From Candidatus Aerophobota bacterium (GTDB lineage: Bacteria > Aerophobota > Aerophobia > Aerophobales > B47-G16), in NCBI GenBank assembly GCA_003648815.1, contig QMPZ01000055.1, positions 1-8,903 of the forward strand: 8,903 nt of DNA, read 5' to 3'. Below are positions 1 to 6,060 of this stretch, piece by piece; the stretch's first letter is position 1, and each line of letters begins with the position of its first letter. The translations under genes were made by a program, and so were the position numbers. The notes below the pieces were generated by a model that saw nothing but the letters and a program-made list of their open reading frames with translations, was not told the DNA's origin and ran no database searches.

Positions 1-317
1 AAGAAAGAATAAGGTCCCTTTACAAGGCAACAACCTACACTGAGGCAGAGAGGATACTTGAGGGTATCATCGAGGAGATGAGAAGCTATAAAATGTGGCC
101 AGCATTAAGAAGATGGCAAGGCTCCCTTGAAAGGTGGAAAGAAGAGATACTAAATCACTTCATCTCAAAAAGCTCCAATGATAAGGTAGAAGGTTATAAT
201 GTGGTGGTAAAACTTTTAAAGAGAATAAGCTTTGGTATGAGAAACACAGAGCTTTATGCTAAGAAAATAATGTTGGGGTTGGTACCCATGAAATTTTCAC
301 CACAGGTTTTGACATAG
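1..317 (+). mobile_element. ISL3-like transposase, C-terminal fragment (5' end outside window)
   Basis: An open frame enters from the left edge (first full codon at base 3) and stops with TAG at 315-317, giving about 104 residues. The end reads KVEGYNVVVKLLKRISFGMR, followed by a Leu-rich tail. This matches the C-terminus of DDE transposases of the ISL3 family, where a conserved Glu lies in an N/K-x-E-G-x-N motif just before a basic helix (K-x-x-K-R-x-x-x-G-x-R). In that family the enzyme cuts and pastes the insertion sequence. Only the last part is visible, so I cannot say whether the copy is intact. The internal ATG at base 78 is not the true start. No RNA or cargo gene accompanies it. The family call rests on the motif and residue order, not on a search. 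Confidence 0.75.
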
Positions 318-338
318 AGCCCCCAAAATTTGACACCC
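318..338. repeat. Possible right end of the ISL3-like element
   Basis: Directly after the transposase stop lies a G/C-run plus A/T-run block. Read on the minus strand from 338 it begins GGGTGTCAAATTTTGGGGG, which resembles the GG-initiated terminal inverted repeats of ISL3-group elements. The partner inverted repeat would lie outside the window, so the boundary and any target duplication cannot be confirmed here. Confidence 0.35.
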
Positions 339-357
339 TTTTTCTATTTATTATACT
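330..357 (+). promoter_or_regulatory. Promoter TTGACA-16-TATACT at the IS edge
   Basis: A perfect -35 hexamer TTGACA at 330-335 and a 5/6 -10 hexamer TATACT at 352-357 are separated by 16 bases. The -35 lies within the putative IS terminal repeat and the -10 lies outside it, the classic layout of a hybrid promoter created by an insertion. It points at the antitoxin-like pseudogene and possibly on to the GH92 gene. The 10-mer TTATACTTAG containing the -10 is repeated at 351-360 and 365-374 (14-base period), so it may also be an operator or a second -10. Confidence 0.55.
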
Positions 358-429
358 TAGTTTGTTATACTTAGAAAATAAGAATCTCTAACTTATGAAT
401 CATCCATTTACAACTAAAGGGAAAAACAA

Positions 430-689
430 ATACCAACAGTCCAGGTTAGAGAAAAAGCTCAGATTACAATCCCCAGCAAAATTCGCAAAGCTTTAGGTAT
501 TAAGGAAGGTGATTATTTAGAAATAGAGATACAGGAAGGCAGGATAGCACTTTTCCCAAAATTTTAGTTGATAAAGCTTCATCTATTACGTTATCTAAAA
601 GGGACGAGAAAATACTCAAAGAATTGACAAGGAGCATTAATTACCAGCACAATATTTATTATATTGCTTACGTTATTTCATCGGAGTGA
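430..689 (+). pseudogene. AbrB/MazE (SpoVT)-type antitoxin or DNA-binding protein, broken
   Basis: From 430 the frame reads V-Q-V-R-E-K-A-Q-I-T-I-P-S-K-I-R-K-A-L-G and continues G-I-K-E-G-D-Y-L-E-I. This is the swapped-hairpin AbrB fold typical of VapB/MazE-type antitoxins, about 45 residues long. Two defects are visible. The codon where ATG is expected, 6 bases after the AAAGGGA Shine-Dalgarno-like block at 417-423, is ATA, and a TAA lies in frame at 415-417. At the A-run 558-561 one base appears to be missing, so the frame stops at TAG 565-567. Shifting by one base restores a plausible family linker (I-L-V-D-K-A-S-S-I-T-L-S-K-R-D-E-K-I-L-K-E) before the tail diverges and ends at TGA 687-689. 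No toxin gene (PIN or MazF) follows. A sequencing error could explain the frameshift but not also the ATA codon. Confidence 0.65.
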
Positions 690-703
690 TTGGGAGGGTT
701 AGA

Positions 704-3007
704 ATGGTGGAAAAAAGGATTGTAAATGTTTTTTCAGCTTTATTAGTTTTTGCTCATGCAAATCTTTTTTCTGAAAATTTTGATCCTGTTAAATACGTTG
801 ATCCTTTCATTGGTACAGCTGAACATGGACATACTTTTCCAGGGGCTTGTGTTCCTTTTGGTATGGTGCAACCAAGCCCGGACACGGGAACAACTGGTTG
901 GGATTGGTGTTCTGGATATCACTATTCTGATGAATCGATAATGGGATTCAGCCAGACACATTTAAGTGGAACAGGTGCCGCTGATTATGGGGAAGTTATG
1001 CTCATGCCAATCGTAGGAGTGTTGAAAGTTATACCTGGGCCAAAGAACAATACATGGGTTGGTTACCGCTCTAAATTCAAGCACTATATGGAAAAGGCAA
1101 AGCCTGGCTATTATTCAGTTTACCTGGATGATTATGGAGTAAAGGTTGAACTCACAGCCTCAAAAAGGGTGGCTTTTCATAGATACACTTTTCCTGAATC
1201 TGATAAATCTTACCTTTTGCTCGATTTGTTTCATAGAATAGGTGGTGCATCTGAAAAAGCTAAGGCGAAAATAGTAGGTAATGATGAAGTTGTTGGACAT
1301 ATAACAGGAGGCCACTTTTGCGGTGCTGCTAAGCCTCACACAGTGTATTTCGTTGTTAAATTCTCAAAGCCTTTTGAAAGGTATGGTACCTGGAGGGTTT
1401 TCTTACCTTTGCCGGGTAAAAGGGAAATATCTGTTGACAGGCAACCCGCTGGTCTGTACGTGGGTTTTAAAACTGACAGAGGAGAACAAATACTGGTGAA
1501 GATAGGTATCTCTTATGTAAGCATTGAGGGCGCCAGGAGAAATCTTGAGGAAATCCCGGATTGGAATTTTGATAGAGTGGTGAGACAAGCCGAAGAGATA
1601 TGGAGAAAGGAATTGAGTAAAATAGAAATTTACTCCAAAGATGATAAAAACCTTAGAAAATTTTATACAGCACTTTATCATTCTTTCGTTCATCCGAGCT
1701 TGTTTTCCGATATAGATGGTAAATATGTTGGCCCGAATGATAAAATATACGCATCTGATTATGAACATTATACTATCTTTTCAATCTGGGATACTTTCAG
1801 GGCTTTGCATCCATTGTTCACGATAATCCAACCCGAGAAAAACATTGATATGATTAAAAGTTTACTCGACATATACGAACAAGGAGGTTGGCTTCCCAAA
1901 TGGTATAAGGCCAATCGTTATACTAATTGCATGATAGGTACTCATGCGGATTCTGTGATTGCAGATGCGATAGTAAAGGGATTGAAAGGATTTAATTGGT
2001 CGAAAGCATATAAAGCTATAAGAAAAGATGCTTTTGAGGAAAACCTCGGGTATTATGAATCTCGAAGAGGATTAAAAGATTATATGAAGTTTGGCTATGT
2101 GCCAGTGGACAGGATTGGTGAAGCAACCTCCAGGACCCTTGAATTTGCTTATGATGATTTCTGCGTGGCTCAAGTTGCGAAGAAACTTGATTTTAAAGGT
2201 GATTATGAGGCTCTCATTCGAAGATCCAAAAATTACAAAAACCTTTTTGATCCGGATTTGGGATTTATGAGAGGCAAAGATTCAAGTGGGAATTTCGTAT
2301 TGCATGATTCTTCGGGATTTGATCCAACAGTTGCCCACCGTTATTACACAGAGGGAAATGCATGGCAATGGACATTCTTTGTCCCCCATGATGTTTATGG
2401 ATTAGTCGATTTATTTGGTGGTAAGGAAAACTTTGAAAGAAAACTGGACGAGCTTTTTAGCACAGCAAGCAAACTCAAAGGCCCTCCTGATATCACTGGA
2501 TTAATTGGACAATATGCTCATGGAAACGAGCCTTCTCATCATATACCTTATCTATATGTATATATTGGAAAAGCCTGGAAAACTCAAAAGATGGTTAGAT
2601 ATATAATGGATAACCTTTACGGAGATACTCCAGCTGGATTGTGTGGAAATGAAGATTGTGGTCAGATGTCCGCGTGGTTTATTTTCAGTGCCCTTGGTTT
2701 TTATCCGGTTTGCCCGGGAACTCCGTATTATATACTTGGTTCCCCCTTGTTTGAAAAAGCAGTAGTAAATCTTCCAAATGGCAAGAAGTTCACAATATTG
2801 GCTGAAAATAATTCGAGGATTAACATCTATGTCCAGAAAGTGTATCTTAATGACAAAGAAATAAATAGGGCATGGATAACTCACGAAGAAATAATGTCAG
2901 GTGGAACGCTTAAGTTCGTAATGGGTGATAAGCCCAATGAAAATTTTGGAGGGATTCTTCCACCAAGCATCCTTCAGGAATCTTTCTCAAACGATCCTCG
3001 AAAGTGA
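704..3007 (+). CDS. Secreted alpha-1,2-mannosidase-like glycoside hydrolase, family GH92
   Basis: This encodes 767 residues, a normal full length for GH92, a Ca-dependent inverting exo-alpha-mannosidase family that trims mannose from N-glycans, mannans or related glycans. Visible hallmarks are YVDPFIGT and GHTFPGACVPFGMVQPSPDT near the N-terminus, GWDWCSGYHYSD, SIWDTFR (360-366), EGNAWQW (550-556), HGNEPSHH (606-613, with the presumed general-acid Glu609) and GNEDCGQMSAW (648-658, Asp/Glu residues of the base and Ca site). The N-terminus (K-R, then VFSALLVFAHA) is a Sec signal peptide with a likely cut after AHA, so the enzyme is probably exported. I chose ATG 704 because GGGAGG at 692-697 sits 6-7 bases upstream; a GTG at 686 adds six residues but has no ribosome site. 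No transporter or other glycan gene is adjacent. It looks more AT-rich than pnp downstream and lies beside mobile-element remnants, so acquisition by transfer is plausible. Confidence 0.93.
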   Translation: MVEKRIVNVFSALLVFAHANLFSENFDPVKYVDPFIGTAEHGHTFPGACVPFGMVQPSPDTGTTGWDWCSGYHYSDESIMGFSQTHLSGTGAADYGEVMLMPIVGVLKVIPGPKNNTWVGYRSKFKHYMEKAKPGYYSVYLDDYGVKVELTASKRVAFHRYTFPESDKSYLLLDLFHRIGGASEKAKAKIVGNDEVVGHITGGHFCGAAKPHTVYFVVKFSKPFERYGTWRVFLPLPGKREISVDRQPAGLYVGFKTDRGEQILVKIGISYVSIEGARRNLEEIPDWNFDRVVRQAEEIWRKELSKIEIYSKDDKNLRKFYTALYHSFVHPSLFSDIDGKYVGPNDKIYASDYEHYTIFSIWDTFRALHPLFTIIQPEKNIDMIKSLLDIYEQGGWLPKWYKANRYTNCMIGTHADSVIADAIVKGLKGFNWSKAYKAIRKDAFEENLGYYESRRGLKDYMKFGYVPVDRIGEATSRTLEFAYDDFCVAQVAKKLDFKGDYEALIRRSKNYKNLFDPDLGFMRGKDSSGNFVLHDSSGFDPTVAHRYYTEGNAWQWTFFVPHDVYGLVDLFGGKENFERKLDELFSTASKLKGPPDITGLIGQYAHGNEPSHHIPYLYVYIGKAWKTQKMVRYIMDNLYGDTPAGLCGNEDCGQMSAWFIFSALGFYPVCPGTPYYILGSPLFEKAVVNLPNGKKFTILAENNSRINIYVQKVYLNDKEINRAWITHEEIMSGGTLKFVMGDKPNENFGGILPPSILQESFSNDPRK

Positions 3008-3036
3008 GCAAACTTTCCCTTCCCCATCTCTCTGGA

Positions 3037-3096
3037 TGCTTTCAGGACCATCAAGGCCAAATGCCCTCCTGAAAGCAGCAAGCTCTATTTTTCTTT
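3037..3096 (+). terminator. Stem-loop with T-rich tail after the GH92 gene
   Basis: An 11-bp perfect inverted repeat, TGCTTTCAGGA (3037-3047) and TCCTGAAAGCA (3067-3077), encloses a 19-base loop and is followed after about 10 bases by ATTTTTCTTTTCCC. It is placed to end GH92 transcription before the rpsO promoter. The loop is long and the T-run is not immediately after the stem, so it may be a weak terminator or a palindromic repeat instead. Confidence 0.4.
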
Positions 3097-3142
3097 TCCC
3101 TTAGAAAGTTTCGGTATCACTATAGCCAAATTTTAAAAAAAC

Positions 3143-3171
3143 TTTACAAATCACATAGAGTATGCTAATAT
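3143..3171 (+). promoter_or_regulatory. Promoter of rpsO-pnp
   Basis: TTTACA (3143-3148, 5/6 of the -35 consensus) is followed 17 bases later by TAATAT (3166-3171), preceded by TG one base upstream (3163-3164), an extended -10 arrangement. An overlapping TATAAC at 3169-3174 is an alternative -10 with a longer spacer. Initiation near 3178 would give a leader of about 34 bases before rpsO, short for an elaborate S15-binding autoregulatory structure. Confidence 0.55.
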
Positions 3172-3211
3172 AACTACAAATTACAAAAGAGGTAGAAGAA
3201 AAGGAGCAAAA

Positions 3212-3481
3212 ATGAGTATAACCAAGGAAAAAAAGGAGGAGCTTATAAAAAAGTTTGGTCAGCATGAGAAGGATACTGGCTCCTGTGAGGTTCAGATAGC
3301 GATCCTTACCGAGAGGATTAAGAACTTGACTGAGCACCTTAAAAGGTTCAAGAAGGATCAAAGTTCCAGAAGAGGATTGCTCCAGCTGGTAGCCCAGCGT
3401 AGGAAACTTCTTAGTTATCTCAGGAGGGAGGATGGGGAAAGATACAAAAAAATAATAAGTGCTTTAGGTCTGAGAGGGTGA
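3212..3481 (+). CDS. rpsO: 30S ribosomal protein S15
   Basis: The product is 89 residues, exactly the usual S15 length. S15 binds the central domain of 16S rRNA early in assembly of the small-subunit platform and contacts 23S rRNA in an intersubunit bridge. Recognisable segments are K-x-F-G-x-H-E-K-D-T-G-S (15-26, the rRNA-contacting loop), QIAILTERI with NLTEHL, the H-L-K-R-F-K-K-D region, S-S-R-R-G-L-L-Q-L-V-A-Q-R-R-K-L-L-S-Y-L and a C-terminal Y-x-x-I-I-x-x-L-G-L-R-G. The ATG has AAGGAG 5 bases upstream. The pnp gene follows after 7 bases, the widespread rpsO-pnp order. In many bacteria S15 represses its own translation through its leader; here the leader predicted from the promoter is short. 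Confidence 0.98.
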   Translation: MSITKEKKEELIKKFGQHEKDTGSCEVQIAILTERIKNLTEHLKRFKKDQSSRRGLLQLVAQRRKLLSYLRREDGERYKKIISALGLRG

Positions 3482-3488
3482 TTAATTC

Positions 3489-5600
3489 ATGAAGGAAGAT
3501 AATGTAACGAAGATAGAAAAGGAAATAAATGGTAAGATATTAAGGTTGGAGACGGGAAGGGTTGCCAAAAGAAGCAGCGGCTCGGTGGTAGTCCACTATG
3601 GAGATACCATAGTCCTGGTCACAGCGGTGGTCTCTCCTTTAGTTAAAGAAGAGATGGACTTTCTTCCTCTGGTGGTGGATTATCAAGAGAAAGCGTATGC
3701 AGTAGGAAAGATTCCCGGCGGTTTTTTCAAAAGGGAAGGGAAACCTTCCGATGAGGAGATTTTATCCAGTCGGCTAATAGACAGGTCCGTGCGGCCTCTG
3801 TTTCCAAAAGGTTTTCAAAATGAGGTTCAAATAATAGCCACGGTCCTTTCAGCCAGCGAGTCAAACCAGCCACCGGTTTTGTCCATCATAGGGGCATCAG
3901 TTGCTCTGTGTATTTCCGGCCTTCCCGTTCAGCCCATTGCTGGAATAAGAATAGGAAAAATTGGCGATAGATTTTTGATTAATCCCACGGATAAGGAGCT
4001 GGAGAAAAGTCAGATAAACCTGGTAGTGGCAGGAAGTGAGGATGGGCTGATAATGGTTGAGGGTAGTGCAAATAAAGCCAGGGAAAAAATCGTGCTTGAG
4101 GCTCTGCAGGAGGCTCATTCTCATATCAGAAGTATAATTCAGATGGAAAAGGAGTTTATCTCCAGAGTGGGAAGGAAAGAAATAGAGTTTTCCGTCCACC
4201 AGATTGAAGAGGAATTGAGAAAAAAGGTGACCGAATGTGCCTGGAATGAAATCGAGGCAATTGAAGAGGGATGGAGCGAGGAAGAGAAAGAAAGCTACTT
4301 GGAGATGGTGAAAGAGGAGGTTCTGGAAAAGCTGCTTCCCGATTACCCTGAGAAGGAAAGGGATATCTTAGAGGTCCTGGATGAACTGAAGAAGAAGAAG
4401 GTGAGAGAGTTAATCCTTCAAAAAGGGAAGAGATGGGACGGAAGAGGAATAGATGAGATTAGACCCATCAGCTGCGAGGTGGCCATTCTTCCTCGCACGC
4501 ATGGTTCGGCGTTGTTTACCCGGGGAGGAACTCAGGCGCTGGTGGTGGCTACCCTGGGTACATCTGCCGATGAGCAAATGATTGATGGTTTACAGAAAGA
4601 GGAGATCTTTAAGAAGTTTATGTTCCATTATAACTTTCCTCCTTTTTCTACCGGTGAGACTCGGCGCTTAAGGGCTCCGGGTAGAAGAGAAATAGGACAT
4701 GGGGCTTTAGCGGAGAAGGCACTCATTCCTGTTCTACCGGAAAACGACTCTTTTCCTTATACGATTCGTCTGGTCTCGGATATTCTGGAGTCCAATGGCT
4801 CCTCCTCTATGGCCTCTGTCTGTGGAGGAAGCCTCTGCTTAATGGATGCAGGGGTACCCATATCTGAACATGTAAGTGGAGTTGGAATGGGATTAGTTAA
4901 GGAAGGAGATAAGGCGATTATCCTGACCGATATTCAGGGCCTGGAGGACCATTTAGGTGATATGGACTTCAAGGTCGCCGGGACAAAGGAAGGCATTACT
5001 GCCCTTCAGCTGGACATTAAAATCTCCGGAGTCAGCCTCGAGATTTTAGAAGAAGCTTTGATTAAGGCAAGAAGAGCCCGGGAGCTCATATTGCAGAAGA
5101 TGGAGGAGGTAATAAGAAGGCCCCGGCCTAACATTTCCAGCTATGCTCCTCACATAGCCATTCTTCCCATCCCTATGGAGAAGATAGGTGAACTAATTGG
5201 TCCTGGAGGAAAGGTTATCAAAAAGATAATAAAGGAAAGTGGAGCAAAGATTGAAATAGATGATATGGAGGGAAAGGTTACCGTCTCTTCGGAGGATGAG
5301 AGGGGAGTGAGATTAGCTTTGAAGATGATCAAGGGAATAATCGAGGAGCCTAAGGTGGGACAGGTTTATCTGGCTGAGGTAAAGAAGGTGACCGACTTTG
5401 GAGCTTTTGTGGAGATTATGCCGGGCAAAGAAGGATTGGTCCATATTTCCGAGCTAAGCGACAAGTTTGTTAAAAACGTCTCCGAAGTGGTGAAAGTGGG
5501 CGATAAAATTCGTGTCAAGCTCATAGGCATTGATGCGTTAGGTAGGTTGAACTTTAGCAAAAAGAGGGCGGAGCAAGGAGGGACAATAAACAGGAGTTGA
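3489..5600 (+). CDS. pnp: Polyribonucleotide nucleotidyltransferase (PNPase)
   Basis: This 703-residue protein is the 3'-to-5' phosphorolytic exoribonuclease of mRNA turnover, which releases nucleoside diphosphates and can run in reverse to add tails; it acts as a trimer in the cytoplasm, often with RNase E or a helicase. Domain order is complete: first RNase PH core (about 10-145, with F-F-K-R-E-G-K-P-S-D-E-E and S-R-L-I-D-R-S-V-R-P-L-F-P at 79-106), alpha-helical linker (about 235-310), second catalytic RNase PH core (about 315-530) with R-A-P-G-R-R-E-I-G-H-G at 395-405 and the metal-binding DHLGDMDFKVAG (487-498), KH domain (about 553-615) with GPGG at 571-574, and S1 domain (about 622-690) with T-D-F-G-A-F-V-E. 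GAGGGTGA, 7 bases before the ATG, overlaps the rpsO stop, suggesting translational coupling. The C-terminal tail after S1 is short. Confidence 0.98.
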   Translation: MKEDNVTKIEKEINGKILRLETGRVAKRSSGSVVVHYGDTIVLVTAVVSPLVKEEMDFLPLVVDYQEKAYAVGKIPGGFFKREGKPSDEEILSSRLIDRSVRPLFPKGFQNEVQIIATVLSASESNQPPVLSIIGASVALCISGLPVQPIAGIRIGKIGDRFLINPTDKELEKSQINLVVAGSEDGLIMVEGSANKAREKIVLEALQEAHSHIRSIIQMEKEFISRVGRKEIEFSVHQIEEELRKKVTECAWNEIEAIEEGWSEEEKESYLEMVKEEVLEKLLPDYPEKERDILEVLDELKKKKVRELILQKGKRWDGRGIDEIRPISCEVAILPRTHGSALFTRGGTQALVVATLGTSADEQMIDGLQKEEIFKKFMFHYNFPPFSTGETRRLRAPGRREIGHGALAEKALIPVLPENDSFPYTIRLVSDILESNGSSSMASVCGGSLCLMDAGVPISEHVSGVGMGLVKEGDKAIILTDIQGLEDHLGDMDFKVAGTKEGITALQLDIKISGVSLEILEEALIKARRARELILQKMEEVIRRPRPNISSYAPHIAILPIPMEKIGELIGPGGKVIKKIIKESGAKIEIDDMEGKVTVSSEDERGVRLALKMIKGIIEEPKVGQVYLAEVKKVTDFGAFVEIMPGKEGLVHISELSDKFVKNVSEVVKVGDKIRVKLIGIDALGRLNFSKKRAEQGGTINRS

Positions 5601-5654
5601 CTATTTTAAAAAATATATTAAACTTAAGATAAAAAGCAGAGGAGGTGCGTAGGA

Positions 5655-5867
5655 TTGGTGACCATTAATGTGGAAAATTATGATTCCTTTTCTCAAGCTT
5701 TAAAACGCTTTAAGATAGAGTGTCAGCAATCCGGTTTAAGTTCAGAGATTAAAAGACATCAGGAGTATGAGAAGCCGACGGAGAGAAAACGCAAGAAGAA
5801 ACTCAAAGCTATCCGCAGACAGAGAAGAAAAATGTTAAAACTGGAGAGGATTAAAAATTATTACTAA
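5655..5867 (+). CDS. rpsU: 30S ribosomal protein S21
   Basis: The product is 70 residues, the usual S21 size. S21 is a late-joining small-subunit protein near the anti-Shine-Dalgarno end of 16S rRNA and helps mRNA start selection. The sequence has the family pattern: short beta segment VTINVE, S-F-x-x-A-L-K-R-F-K (12-21), S-S-E-I-K-R-H-Q-E-Y-E-K-P (29-41) and a very basic helical tail (T-E-R-K-R-K-K-K-L-K onward). The start is TTG at 5655, 8 bases after AGAGGAGGT (5638-5646); GTG at 5658 would leave an 11-base gap and is less likely. The 54-base gap after pnp is AT-rich. TTGACT at 5597-5602 is a possible -35 but I see no well-spaced -10, so the gene may have its own promoter or be read through from pnp. 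A candidate structured RNA starts about 4 bases after the stop. Confidence 0.93.
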   Translation: MVTINVENYDSFSQALKRFKIECQQSGLSSEIKRHQEYEKPTERKRKKKLKAIRRQRRKMLKLERIKNYY

Positions 5868-5870
5868 ATT

Positions 5871-6045
5871 GATCCCTGCTCTATTGGTGATGAGAAGAAA
5901 CTTTGAGCCAACACAGTACGTCCGGGAACCTGATTTTAAATACGATATAGATCTCCCCATGAGGAGATCATGTCGTATTTAATAGGGTACCCCCTTGAGA
6001 GATCGACTCAGAAGTTTTCTCTCATCCCAGGAGCAGGGATTTTTA
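5871..6045 (+). ncRNA. ssrS: Candidate 6S RNA (SsrS-like), between rpsU and fmt
   Basis: About 175 bases fold into a single long rod. The closing stem is a perfect 10-bp pair, 5872-5881 with 6031-6040, continued by 5889-5895 with 6020-6026 and 5897-5907 with 6007-6019 (small bulges). An open middle follows. The apical arm pairs 5929-5931 with 5984-5986, 5936-5945 with 5973-5982 (10 bp perfect) and 5950-5956 with 5963-5969, closed by a 6-base loop. GTAC at 5916-5919 can also pair with 5987-5990. Closing stem, central bubble and apical stem are the 6S RNA plan, which mimics an open promoter and binds RNA polymerase holoenzyme. GAGCC on the 5' side (5905-5909) and ACCCCCTTGA on the 3' side (5989-5998) recall known 6S central-bubble blocks. 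TGAG (5996-5999) can pair instead with CTCA (6007-6010), resembling the bubble hairpin that forms on polymerase release. A weak promoter, TTAAAA (5835-5840)-18-TATTAC (5859-5864), lies in the end of rpsU. It could alternatively be a cis leader of fmt; I see no T-box, SAM or THF riboswitch motif. Confidence 0.65.
6031..6045 (+). terminator. 3' strand of the closing stem plus T-run
   Basis: GAGCAGGGAT at 6031-6040 pairs perfectly with 5872-5881 and runs into a five-T stretch (6040-6044). This is the intrinsic-terminator arrangement, except that the stem arms are separated by about 150 bases of internal structure. It would define the 3' end of the candidate small RNA only 15 bases before fmt, and could lower read-through into fmt. 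Confidence 0.45.
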
Positions 6046-6060
6046 TAAGAGGAGAATTTC

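Noticed and set aside
558..567. Programmed -1 frameshift in the AbrB-like gene
   Set aside because: The A AAA TTT context does not meet the X XXY YYZ slippery rule, and the gene also lacks a normal start codon, so decay is the simpler reading.
686..703. GTG 686 as the start of the GH92 gene
   Set aside because: No ribosome site precedes it, while GGGAGG is well placed for ATG 704, which also gives a better signal peptide.
743..961. Minus-strand open frame inside the GH92 gene
   Set aside because: It lies opposite strongly conserved GH92 sequence, has no ribosome site and no recognisable product; the same holds for the other open frames opposite GH92.
3101..3361. Minus-strand open frame over the rpsO promoter and gene start
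   Set aside because: It covers the promoter and half of a certain ribosomal protein gene, is Leu/Phe-rich as expected from antisense of Lys/Glu codons, and has no motif.
5871..6060. T-box, SAM, THF or other riboswitch ahead of fmt
   Set aside because: No T-box sequence (AGGGTGG-type), no SAM or THF core motif is visible, and the single-rod fold does not match those multi-helix junctions.
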